Assembly: GCA_030706265.1 (NCBI GenBank)
Contig: JAUZOX010000100.1
Location: 1-8,156, forward strand
Direction: 5' to 3'
Source of the DNA: Bacteroidota bacterium
GTDB lineage: Bacteria > Bacteroidota > Bacteroidia > Bacteroidales > Cfx3-03
Length of the DNA stretch: 8,156 nucleotides
The notes under the pieces were generated by a model that saw only the letters and a program-made list of their open reading frames with translations, was not told the DNA's origin and ran no database searches. The translations under genes and the position numbers were made by a program. This document shows positions 1 through 6,124 of the stretch, one piece after another. Within the stretch, counting starts at the first letter, position 1. Every line of letters begins with the position of its first letter.

Positions 1-14
1 AATTAAAAACAGAT

Positions 15-46
15 ATTATCTCCAATAAACGTAACAAGGAGATAAT
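15..46 (+). promoter_or_regulatory. Hairpin that sequesters the tnpA Shine-Dalgarno
   Basis: ATTATCTCC at 15-23 is perfectly complementary to GGAGATAAT at 38-46, giving a 9-bp stem with a 14-nt loop. The right arm contains GGAG of the Shine-Dalgarno AAGGAG (36-41), which lies 7 nt before the GTG start at 49. In an mRNA read through from outside, the ribosome site would be paired. Hiding the transposase start in a stem that forms only in read-through transcripts is known from other IS families such as IS10 and IS50; applying that to this IS66-like gene is inference. The pairing itself is read directly from the sequence. Confidence 0.6.
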
Positions 47-48
47 GC

Positions 49-140
49 GTGTCCAACATCACAACAAGTCGAGAACAGGCAGATTTGTTTGTTCAAGAAT
101 TTATCCAGAGTAAAAAGAGCCAAAAAGAGTTCTGCCGTGA
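49..140 (+). pseudogene. tnpA: IS66-family TnpA (OrfA), 5' fragment
   Basis: This is the first ~30 codons of an IS66-type accessory protein TnpA, starting with GTG at 49 behind AAGGAG. The segment QADLFVQEFIQSKKSQKEFCRER matches the N-terminal pattern of IS66 OrfA, in which a 'W/F..Q.SGLSQ..FCRE' stretch starts the helix-turn-helix. The homology ends at about 140, where the DNA becomes the antisense of the propeller-gene repeat. The frame stays open to 411, but residues after ~31 are only the reverse of the repeat and not transposase. The break lies inside tnpA, not at an IS terminus, so this is a deletion or recombination scar and not a simple insertion. The left end of the element is outside the window. 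The family call rests on a short motif recognised from memory. Confidence 0.6.
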
Positions 141-1769
141 AAGATTGCCGGAACTGTCAATGACAAGTGTTTCCACATTTCCATTCGTTCCACTGCCAAG
201 TGAATTCCATTTATTGTCTTTCCATTTGGCTATGTTGCTTACAGCTATATCTCCAGCTGAGATGAAATATCCGCCTGCGTATAGATTACCATTACCATCA
301 ATAGCGAGAGCATCTATACTTTCTGAACTAAAATTCATTCCACTGTGCAATGGACTCCATGTATTACCGTCCCATCTGGCTACATTTTTCGTGTTCTTGT
401 CGTTATTGTAGAATTCTCCACCAGCAAATAGGTGACCGAAACCGTCAATTGCAATATCCCGGATAATACCCTTGTTAAAAGGATTATCAATTTCGCTACC
501 TAGTGTGCTCCATGTGTTGCCGTCCCACTTGGCAATATTTTTAGCAGGTACTCCACCTGCAGTGTCAAAAGCCCCACCTGCATACAGGTTGCCGGAACTG
601 TCAATGGCAAGAGTTATTACAGAATAATTTATCCCACTACCGAGTGCGTTCCATGCACTACCGTTCCATTTGGCAATGTGGTTCGCGGGCCTACCGCCTG
701 CCATTTTGAAATCTCCGCATGCGTATAAATTACCTGAACTGTCAAATACAAGATCATTCATGCAACCATTCATTCCGCTGCCTAGAATACTCCACGCGCT
801 TCCATTCCATTTGGATATGGAATACGCAGCGATTCCATCCGTGGTATCAAAGTCCCCGCCGGCGTAAAGATTGCCGGTATTATCACATATGAGCGCGTAA
901 ATCGCGTATTTCATTCCACTACCAAGCGCGCTCCATGCTGTGCCGTCCCATTTGGCGATGTTATTCGCAGCTACATTGCCTGCTACGTTAAACTCACCCC
1001 CAGCATAAAGATTGCCTGTTGAATCGATCTCCAAGGCATAAACAACCCCATCAATTCCAGGAACTCCTCCCATACTCACCCAATCTGCATCAGAAATCGT
1101 GGGATTGATACGAACTGGATATTTCGCACTTTTATCATCCACTAAAATCTTTAAGTTATGCTCTTCTGTCATCTCAAAACTTGCTTCAAGTTTCTTTCCT
1201 GCTGCATCAAAAACTTCCAAATCGTGATATACAAGTTCTCTACTACTTATCATCCGTACCTGGATTCCATATTTTGTCAGCGTAAGATTAGCACCTTCCA
1301 CGGAAATCTCTAAAACCAGCTTTCCTTTTCCCCCGGGTTTTCCAATTATAACAAAATCCTGCCTGATTCCATCACCGGATGTTTTGTATTCCTCGACCAC
1401 ACCGCCGTGCTTTGCACTTATTACGCCGTCAGTAGAGTTTACCCATTCGGCTGCGACCGGCAATTCCTTTTTAAAACTCTCCCGCCCTATTCCCGCTGCG
1501 CGGATAGAAAAAACTCCCTGCCCTTCGCTCTCAGAGGTCGATTGAATGCGAGTACCGCTCATGGTTATTTCAGCCTGAAGATCCTGCATCCGGCAGTCGA
1601 GACGATAACCATTCCACAGTTCTGTTATGGAATGTTTTTTATCGCCTGATCTTTTTTCTGCTTCGTCGCAAAGTTTGTTAAAAGGAATGTTTTGATTGGC
1701 TTGTACGGGAGAAAATCCGATTGTTATGAGGCTTGCGATCACGAAAAAACGAAATGTTCTGTATAACAT
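93..1769 (-). CDS. Secreted LYAGG-repeat beta-propeller protein, 3'-truncated paralogue
   Basis: 558 codons, of which about 543 are native. Residues 1-25 are a signal peptide (basic start, hydrophobic FFVIASLITIGF, cleavage likely after VQA). Residues 26-240 form an N-terminal domain that ends with the 'KSAKYPVRINPTISDADW' linker. From 241 there are six full ~47-residue repeats (pattern ALAIDSSGNLYAGG..F..AGG...NIAKWDG..W.ALGSGMN) and the start of a seventh. At ...IDSSGNL the frame leaves the repeat and reads 15 residues antisense to an IS66 tnpA before TGA at 93. The neighbouring full-length paralogue continues to 14 blades and a C-terminal sorting domain, so this copy lacks both and is probably non-functional or mis-sorted. 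The start is set by AAAGGGGG (1776-1783). It lies 321 bp downstream of the paralogue in the same direction. The binding target is unknown. Confidence 0.8.
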   Translation of the reverse strand: MLYRTFRFFVIASLITIGFSPVQANQNIPFNKLCDEAEKRSGDKKHSITELWNGYRLDCRMQDLQAEITMSGTRIQSTSESEGQGVFSIRAAGIGRESFKKELPVAAEWVNSTDGVISAKHGGVVEEYKTSGDGIRQDFVIIGKPGGKGKLVLEISVEGANLTLTKYGIQVRMISSRELVYHDLEVFDAAGKKLEASFEMTEEHNLKILVDDKSAKYPVRINPTISDADWVSMGGVPGIDGVVYALEIDSTGNLYAGGEFNVAGNVAANNIAKWDGTAWSALGSGMKYAIYALICDNTGNLYAGGDFDTTDGIAAYSISKWNGSAWSILGSGMNGCMNDLVFDSSGNLYACGDFKMAGGRPANHIAKWNGSAWNALGSGINYSVITLAIDSSGNLYAGGAFDTAGGVPAKNIAKWDGNTWSTLGSEIDNPFNKGIIRDIAIDGFGHLFAGGEFYNNDKNTKNVARWDGNTWSPLHSGMNFSSESIDALAIDGNGNLYAGGYFISAGDIAVSNIAKWKDNKWNSLGSGTNGNVETLVIDSSGNLSRQNSFWLFLLWINS

Positions 1770-1782
1770 AGAAGTCCCCCTT
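1574..1782 (-). repeat. Paralogous 5' block, copy 1 (RBS plus signal-peptide region)
   Basis: This 209-bp stretch matches 4847-5055 with only four differences by my count. It covers the Shine-Dalgarno, start codon, signal peptide and about the first 65 codons. Identity drops sharply on both sides: upstream DNA beyond the Shine-Dalgarno is unrelated, and the downstream N-terminal domain has many substitutions and gaps in similarity. All four differences change an amino acid (R4G, T16A, C33G and R60W, copy 1 to copy 2). Confidence 0.85.
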
Positions 1783-2090
1783 TGATTTAACCTTGGCTAT
1801 CGGAACAGAACTCACTTTTCCTTAGTGGAATTCTTGTATTTTCATGCCTTTATCAAGATACTAAAGGATTGCCGCATAAACACGAAAGTACATATGAACA
1901 GAAACTTTATCACTTCCATCTCCCACATTAACACTAAAAACAGGTATTACACACTGAATTCTTAAGGATTTCAGCACAACACAGTTCAAATTGATTCATG
2001 TGAGTTCACACATTTTTCTTTACACTTTATTCTGATTGATACTTGCTGTAAAAAAGTTTGTGAGTTTTCACTTTTCGCTCTTCTCTTTAT
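1770..2090. other. Intergenic region between the two propeller paralogues
   Basis: 321 bp without a supportable gene. It holds the ribosome binding site of the truncated copy at its left end (AAAGGGGG, read on the minus strand). Two related motifs lie near the right end: TGTGAGTTCACA (1999-2010, a TGTGA-N2-TCACA inverted repeat) and GTGAGTTTTCAC (2060-2071). No convincing promoter was found. The DNA is AT-rich and shows no similarity to the upstream region of the other paralogue beyond the Shine-Dalgarno. Confidence 0.5.
2050..2071 (-). terminator. Possible weak terminator after the full-length propeller gene
   Basis: On the minus strand, 20 nt after the TAG stop, GTGA-AAAC-TCAC forms a 4-bp stem, followed after AAAC by six Ts (2055-2050). 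The stem is short and AT/GC mixed, so termination would be inefficient. The same sequence could equally be an operator-like inverted repeat. Confidence 0.2.
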
Positions 2091-2342
2091 CTATCTATTC
2101 ACCACTATCCTGAATCTGATAGATTCCTTTCCGGCATTTACCTGAGCGATGTAGGGTCCCGGCGCAAGGTTTGTCTTTTTTATTCGAAGTGAGTTATTCC
2201 CTTTGGGCAGTAACTTCGAGTCGTGCAAAACCTGACGGCCGTTAAGTGAAAAGATACTGTAGCGAACGTCGGATGCGGACTGCAAGCAAAAATGATAAAT
2301 ACCTGAGTGGGAATCATAAGTAATGGAAGGCAGGAACGAATT
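2091..2342 (-). other. C-terminal T9SS type A-like sorting domain
   Basis: Codons ~901-983 of the full-length propeller protein. The segment has the usual order of this domain: a beta strand with YSIFSLNGRQV (compare the 'v.iyd..Gk.v' consensus), a polar turn, then LAPGPYIAQV (compare 'l..GvYi..i') and a final basic RIVVNR. It is the only sorting-domain candidate in the window and is the main taxonomic clue. The truncated paralogue has no equivalent. Confidence 0.65.
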
Positions 2343-5042
2343 GCCGCTTCCGTGCGGCAGCACCGCATTATTGTTTAGGTTGCATTTGGCAATGTAGGCC
2401 GAAACTTTACCGCCCGCAATAGTGAAAGATCCGCCCGAGTAAAGATTTTGAGAACCGTCCATAGCAAGAGTTTTAACTTCGCCATTCGTTCCACTACCGA
2501 GCGCACTCCATGCGTTTCCATCCCATCGGATAATATTATTCGCAACTACTTCACCTGCACTGTCAAATTTTCCAGCAGCGTATAGATTTCCAGAATCATC
2601 AATGACAAGAGCATTGACATCATTTTTTATTCCGCTACCAAGTGTACCCCATGCATAACCGTTCCATTTGGCGATATTATTCACTTTTGCATCGCCTGCC
2701 TTGTTGAACCCTCCCCCTGCGTATAAATTACCAGAGCCATCGATAGAAAATGCATTAACTTCGCTATTCATTCCACTACCGAGTGCGCTCCAGTTATTGC
2801 CATTCCACTTGGCTACATAATTAGCGGTTATGCCGCCTGCCTTATCGAACCGCCCACCTGCGTATAAATTACCGGATTTGTCAAAAGCAAGTGCATAAAC
2901 TTCGCTATTCATTCCGCTGCCAAGTGCGTTCCATGTACTACCATCCCATTTTGCGATATAATTCGCGACAGTTCCGCCAATAACTGTAAAATATCCTCCT
3001 GCATACAAATTTCCTTTATTGTCTGCTGTTATTGCCCGAATCAGTGATCTTGTACCATCTCCAAGCTTACTCCAAGTATTGCCATCCCATTTGGCTATGC
3101 TGTTCGCTTCAATGCCGCCTGCACTATCAAACTCCCCTCCTGCGTAAAGCTCACCCGTACTATCAAAAGCAAGTGCATAAACTTCGCTATTCATTCCGCT
3201 GCCAAGTGCGTTCCATGTACTACCGTCCCATTTCGCGATATAATTCGCGACAGTTCCGTTAATAATTGTAAAATATCCTCCTGCATATAGGTTACCAGAT
3301 GCATCTACAACAATTGCATTAATTCGCTGATTCGTCCCTTTTCCAAGTATACTCCATCCACTACCGTCCCATTTTGCGATATATATATTTTGAGTTGCAT
3401 TGAAAAAACCACCTGCATAAAGTTCCCCTGAAATACCTAATTCAAGTGCATAGACTTCGTCTTTTTTCTCGCCTTCAAGTGCGCTCCATGTATTACCGTC
3501 CCATTTAGCTATGGAACTCGCTTCTATGCCACCTGCCGTATCGAAACACCCTCCTGCATAAATATTACCCGAGGCGTCGATAGCAATATCCCATACAGCA
3601 CCATCTCCAGCAGGATTATTTATTCCGCTGCCCAGCGAGCTCCACTTATTACCATCCCACATTGCTATGCGGTTTGCTATTTTGTTTCCTGCTATAGTAA
3701 ACATACCTCCAACATAAAGATTACCGATACTATCCAATGTCATGGTAAGGACTTGGTAATTCAATCCGTTCCCTAGAACGCTCCATATACTGCCATCCCA
3801 TTTTGCGATATTGTTTACAGCTATACCTCCTGCTGATGTGAACAGACCACCTGCATAGATGTTACCGATATCATCAATAGCAAGTGCATTTATATTATCA
3901 TTTGTTCCACTGCCCAGTGCATTCCATGTGCTACCATCCCACTTGGCAATATGATTCGCGGAAATATCGCCTGCCGTGTCGAAACCCCCACCTGCATAAA
4001 GATTACCGGCATTATCAAAAGATAGTGCTCGTACCGGTTTATTCACTCCACTACTGAGTTTGCTCCAGCTATTGCCGTCCCATTTCGCAACATAGTTAAC
4101 AGTTATATCGCCTGCTCTTGTGAAATAACCACCAGCATAAATATTACCGGAACTGTCTAGAGCAAGGCTATATACAATGTCATTAGTTCCTTTCCCGAGC
4201 GCATTCCATGAGCTTCCATTCCATTTTGCAACGTTATTCGCAATCACATCGCCTGATATTTTAAACCAACCACCTGCATAAAGACTACCTGAGGAATCGA
4301 TCACCAAGGCTAAAACGCGCTCGTCGACCCCTGTGACTCCTCCCATGCTCCCCCAATCCGCATCCGAAATTGTAGGATCGATACGGATGGGATATTTCGC
4401 ACTTTTATCCTCAACCAAGATCTTAATATTATGCTCTCCAGCTATCTGAAAACTTGCCTTTAGTCTTTTCCCCGCAGCATCAATAATCTTCAGATCGTGA
4501 TACACGAGCACCCTGCCGCTAGCGAGTTGTACTTTTACTTCTTTCCCCACCAGTTTCGGAACAGCTCCTTCCACTGAAAGCTCAAGCAGCAAATTACCTT
4601 TGTCTCCGGGTCTGCTGATAATTAAGAATTCCTGCCTGATCCCATCACTTGAGGTAGCGTATTCCTCAACGATATTTACACGCCTGCTGCTTATCACACC
4701 ACTTTTCTCTTTAACCCATTCAACAATTTCCGGGATCTCATTCATCGCTTTTTCCCGTCCAAGTCTTACTGCCCCTATACTGAAATTCCCTTCACCTTCA
4801 CTTTCAGATGTTGAGCGGAAAAGCGTACCGTTCATGGTTACCTCCGCCTGAAGATCCTGCATCCAGCAGTCGAGACGATAACCATTCCACAGTTCTGTTA
4901 TGGAATGTTTTTTATCGCCTGATCTTTTTTCTGCTTCGTCGCCAAGTTTGTTAAAAGGAATGTTTTGATTGGCTTGTACGGGAGAAAATCCGATTGCTAT
5001 GAGGCTTGCGATCACGAAAAAACGAAATGTTCCGTATAACAT
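2091..5042 (-). CDS. Secreted 14-repeat beta-propeller protein with T9SS-type sorting domain
   Basis: 983 residues. Signal peptide 1-25 (FFVIASLIAIGFSPVQA). N-terminal domain ~26-240, ending in 'KSAKYPIRIDPTISDADW', a linker type common before repeat modules in surface proteins. Fourteen ~47-residue repeats (~242-890) each carry (N)LYAGG..F, an AG(G/D) turn, IAKWDG..W and LG.G. Unit 5 is longer by about five residues, unit 7 is shorter by three, and unit 14 has lost its W motif. Fourteen blades would suit two seven-bladed propellers (inference). Residues ~901-983 resemble a T9SS type A sorting domain: YSIFSLNGRQVL, a K/N-rich turn, LAPGPYIAQV, ending RIVVNR. Such proteins cross the outer membrane by the Por system and are released or surface-anchored. 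Start: ATG behind AAGGGGG (5049-5055). No catalytic residues are recognisable; a binding or adhesion role is likely but unproven. Confidence 0.88.
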   Translation of the reverse strand: MLYGTFRFFVIASLIAIGFSPVQANQNIPFNKLGDEAEKRSGDKKHSITELWNGYRLDCWMQDLQAEVTMNGTLFRSTSESEGEGNFSIGAVRLGREKAMNEIPEIVEWVKEKSGVISSRRVNIVEEYATSSDGIRQEFLIISRPGDKGNLLLELSVEGAVPKLVGKEVKVQLASGRVLVYHDLKIIDAAGKRLKASFQIAGEHNIKILVEDKSAKYPIRIDPTISDADWGSMGGVTGVDERVLALVIDSSGSLYAGGWFKISGDVIANNVAKWNGSSWNALGKGTNDIVYSLALDSSGNIYAGGYFTRAGDITVNYVAKWDGNSWSKLSSGVNKPVRALSFDNAGNLYAGGGFDTAGDISANHIAKWDGSTWNALGSGTNDNINALAIDDIGNIYAGGLFTSAGGIAVNNIAKWDGSIWSVLGNGLNYQVLTMTLDSIGNLYVGGMFTIAGNKIANRIAMWDGNKWSSLGSGINNPAGDGAVWDIAIDASGNIYAGGCFDTAGGIEASSIAKWDGNTWSALEGEKKDEVYALELGISGELYAGGFFNATQNIYIAKWDGSGWSILGKGTNQRINAIVVDASGNLYAGGYFTIINGTVANYIAKWDGSTWNALGSGMNSEVYALAFDSTGELYAGGEFDSAGGIEANSIAKWDGNTWSKLGDGTRSLIRAITADNKGNLYAGGYFTVIGGTVANYIAKWDGSTWNALGSGMNSEVYALAFDKSGNLYAGGRFDKAGGITANYVAKWNGNNWSALGSGMNSEVNAFSIDGSGNLYAGGGFNKAGDAKVNNIAKWNGYAWGTLGSGIKNDVNALVIDDSGNLYAAGKFDSAGEVVANNIIRWDGNAWSALGSGTNGEVKTLAMDGSQNLYSGGSFTIAGGKVSAYIAKCNLNNNAVLPHGSGNSFLPSITYDSHSGIYHFCLQSASDVRYSIFSLNGRQVLHDSKLLPKGNNSLRIKKTNLAPGPYIAQVNAGKESIRFRIVVNR
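2881..3005 (-). repeat. Recent two-blade duplication, copy A
   Basis: 125 bp that match 3163-3287 with five differences by my count. The offset is 282 bp, exactly two 141-bp units. Other unit pairs in this gene are clearly more divergent, so units 10-11 and 8-9 probably arose by a recent duplication of a two-blade block. Confidence 0.8.
3163..3287 (-). repeat. Recent two-blade duplication, copy B
   Basis: Partner of 2881-3005. The differences are transitions, three of them clustered in the codons for the GGT/NGT turn (positions 3259-3260 and 3266 region), so the proteins differ only slightly there. Confidence 0.8.
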
Positions 5043-5055
5043 AGAAGTCCCCCTT
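4847..5055 (-). repeat. Paralogous 5' block, copy 2 (RBS plus signal-peptide region)
   Basis: Partner of 1574-1782, four differences in 209 bp. It ends just upstream of the Shine-Dalgarno (AAGGGGG, 5049-5055), after which the two upstream regions are unrelated. The unrelated flanks suggest gene conversion or selection on this part and not a simple recent duplication of the whole gene. Confidence 0.85.
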
Positions 5056-5284
5056 ATTAAGACCGAAGATCATTAAAGCCCTGTTTAATTTTCATTCGTG
5101 AAAGCCACATATATTTTTATGATCCAAAAAGTGATAAAAGCATATTAAATCTGAAATTTTGTATAAACAGATATTTATTTTTTTAATATATTCAAATTGT
5201 TTCATTTATGCTGTTTCTTTTGTACCATTGGAAGATTTAGACAATTTTCACCAACAACTGGCGGCAATTTAAAAGAAGCAGGTA

Positions 5285-5680
5285 TTACATTTTGCATAGT
5301 TTGTGAATCTGAGGGAAATTGACTAGTACCTCCTGCTTATCAAATATAATGTGAATCAGCTCCGCATGAGATGGATCTGGTGGATATTTATAAATTTCAT
5401 TGCCGTATTGATCGTATAGAAAGTAAGAGTATTGTTCTTGATCTCTAATTTGAAATAGTTGTACATTTGTATTATAATTTGGAGATAATGGTGCTCAGGA
5501 TCACCGTCAAGTTTCTCAGGATTTACGACTGGATTGTCTAAAGATGCGCATTTCACCATTTATTGTACTCTGAATAAATGCATGAGCAAGAAAATGTAGA
5601 TGATCCTTTATTACCCATGTGACCCCATATCTTTGGAAAATCGGATTGAGAGTTTCGGTTACGAATTGACTGCTTTTCAT
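5285..5680 (-). pseudogene. Degenerate coding remnant, possibly a metallophosphoesterase C-terminus
   Basis: One frame runs from ATG at 5680 to TAA at 5285 (131 codons), broken only by four TGA codons within 5495-5518. Its first part reads LNPIFQRYGVTWVIKDHLHF, which resembles the 'L.PLF..YGV..V..GHxH' block of calcineurin-like phosphoesterases with the Gly of GHxH replaced by Asp. Its last part reads YFLYDQYGNEIYKYPP. Between them a second frame (ATG 5559 to TGA 5356) carries ASLDNPVVNPEKLDGDPEHHYLQI, like the post-GGxGA region and HHY strand of that family. The simplest reading is one gene with two compensating frameshifts near 5550 and 5420-5480. No ribosome site is visible and the N-terminal catalytic part is missing. 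The family assignment comes from motif memory only and could be wrong. Confidence 0.35.
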
Positions 5681-5705
5681 GATTTACATAAAATTAAATC
5701 ATCCG

Positions 5706-5936
5706 CTATTGACGTAAAATCTTTTTCTCCTCTTTACCATAGTAAAATCCATGGCGATCCCACTGCAATATCTTCATGCGGTTGCGGAACCGGTTCACAA
5801 AAACAAAGATATTACCCTACAGAGGCTCTTTATTCAAGAAGTTGTTTACGAGCCCGCACAGTCCGTCAAATGATTTTCGTATATAACATGGTATAGCGCA
5901 CAAATAAATCGGCGTTGATGGCGATATCCCTATCAT
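5706..5936 (-). pseudogene. tnpB: IS66-family TnpB (Orf2) remnant with internal stop
   Basis: Starting at ATG 5936 the frame reads MIGISPSTPIYLC, then YIRKSFDGLCGLV, NKEPL, a TAG at codon 40 (5817-5819), then GNIFVFVNR, RNRMKILQWD and GFYYGKEE before TAG at 5706. This follows IS66 TnpB almost word for word ('VDMRKSFDGLCGLV..L..DPLSG.LFVFFNRR.DR.KLLYWD..GF..WYKRLE'). The internal TAG sits where the family has Ser of 'PLSG', so TCG to TAG is the likely change. The gene also lacks about the last third of the usual ~115 residues. No tnpC follows. TnpB is an accessory protein needed for IS66 transposition; this copy cannot make it. Confidence 0.85.
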
Positions 5937-6080
5937 TGCGCACTACCGTTAATGATGTTATAAGCTGGTAAAGCGAGGATGGAACTTCACTGCCGCGCCA
6001 TTTGAGTCTGGTACCGTTTTGAAAATCAACGGTAAGTTCTGATTCTTTGCTTACGTTTTGCACTATAAAACATTCTCAAA
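5937..6080 (-). pseudogene. tnpA: IS66-family TnpA 3' fragment
   Basis: Directly upstream of the tnpB relic, the frame through SELTVDFQNGTRLKWRGSEVPSSLYQLITSL resembles the C-terminal strand and helix of IS66 TnpA ('..I.F.NG..L.......L..LI..L'). A GTG at 6063 could start it, but the similarity seems to run a little further up, to a TGA near 6080. The open frame continues past the tnpB ATG to 5866. In the next frame a TGA overlaps that ATG as ATGA, the usual tnpA-tnpB junction, so a one-base shift may have occurred. The fragment abuts the terminator of the gene on its right, and its 5' part is missing. Confidence 0.55.
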
Positions 6081-6081
6081 T

Positions 6082-6109
6082 AAAAAAAGCCCCGGGAATC
6101 CCGAGGCTT
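6082..6109 (-). terminator. Strong rho-independent terminator
   Basis: Read leftward, AAGCCTCGGG, a 3-nt loop and CCCGGGGCTT form a 10-bp stem with one G-U pair, followed by a run of seven Ts (6088-6082). It starts 15 nt after the TGA of the helical-protein gene and surely ends its transcript. Read rightward the stem has one C-A mismatch and a T-rich tail (6111-6116), so it may also work weakly in that direction. Confidence 0.9.
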
Positions 6110-6124
6110 CTTTTTTATCAAATC

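Larger units (their letters stand above)
2373..4322 (-). repeat. Fourteen 141-bp in-frame repeats (propeller blades)
   Basis: The coding repeat is 141 bp (47 codons) in most units, seen as recurring 'cctgcataaagattacc' and 'ccatcccatttggc' blocks on the plus strand. Lengths vary only by whole codons, so the frame is preserved throughout. The first six full units and a partial seventh of the same repeat occur in the truncated paralogue at 141-1050. Confidence 0.9.

Noticed and set aside
141..411. Rightward gene continuing from the tnpA start to 411
   Set aside because: After codon ~31 the frame is simply the antisense of the propeller repeat; it is a chimeric open frame, not a protein family.
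3032..3262. Rightward short frames inside the propeller genes
   Set aside because: They are shadows of the repeat on the opposite strand, without ribosome sites or recognisable motifs.
5166..5196. Bacteroidota-type promoter (TTTG, 19 bp, TATCTGTT) upstream of the full-length propeller gene
   Set aside because: The first element and spacing fit but the second element only partly; the region is too AT-rich and the lineage too uncertain to call it.
5285..5680. Use of TGA as a sense codon
   Set aside because: Only this remnant needs it; the helical-protein gene ends with TGA, and propeller genes use TGG for their many tryptophans.
5600..5896. Rightward 98-codon frame
   Set aside because: It overlaps the leftward tnpB relic, whose residues match IS66 TnpB clearly; the rightward frame matches nothing and has no ribosome site.
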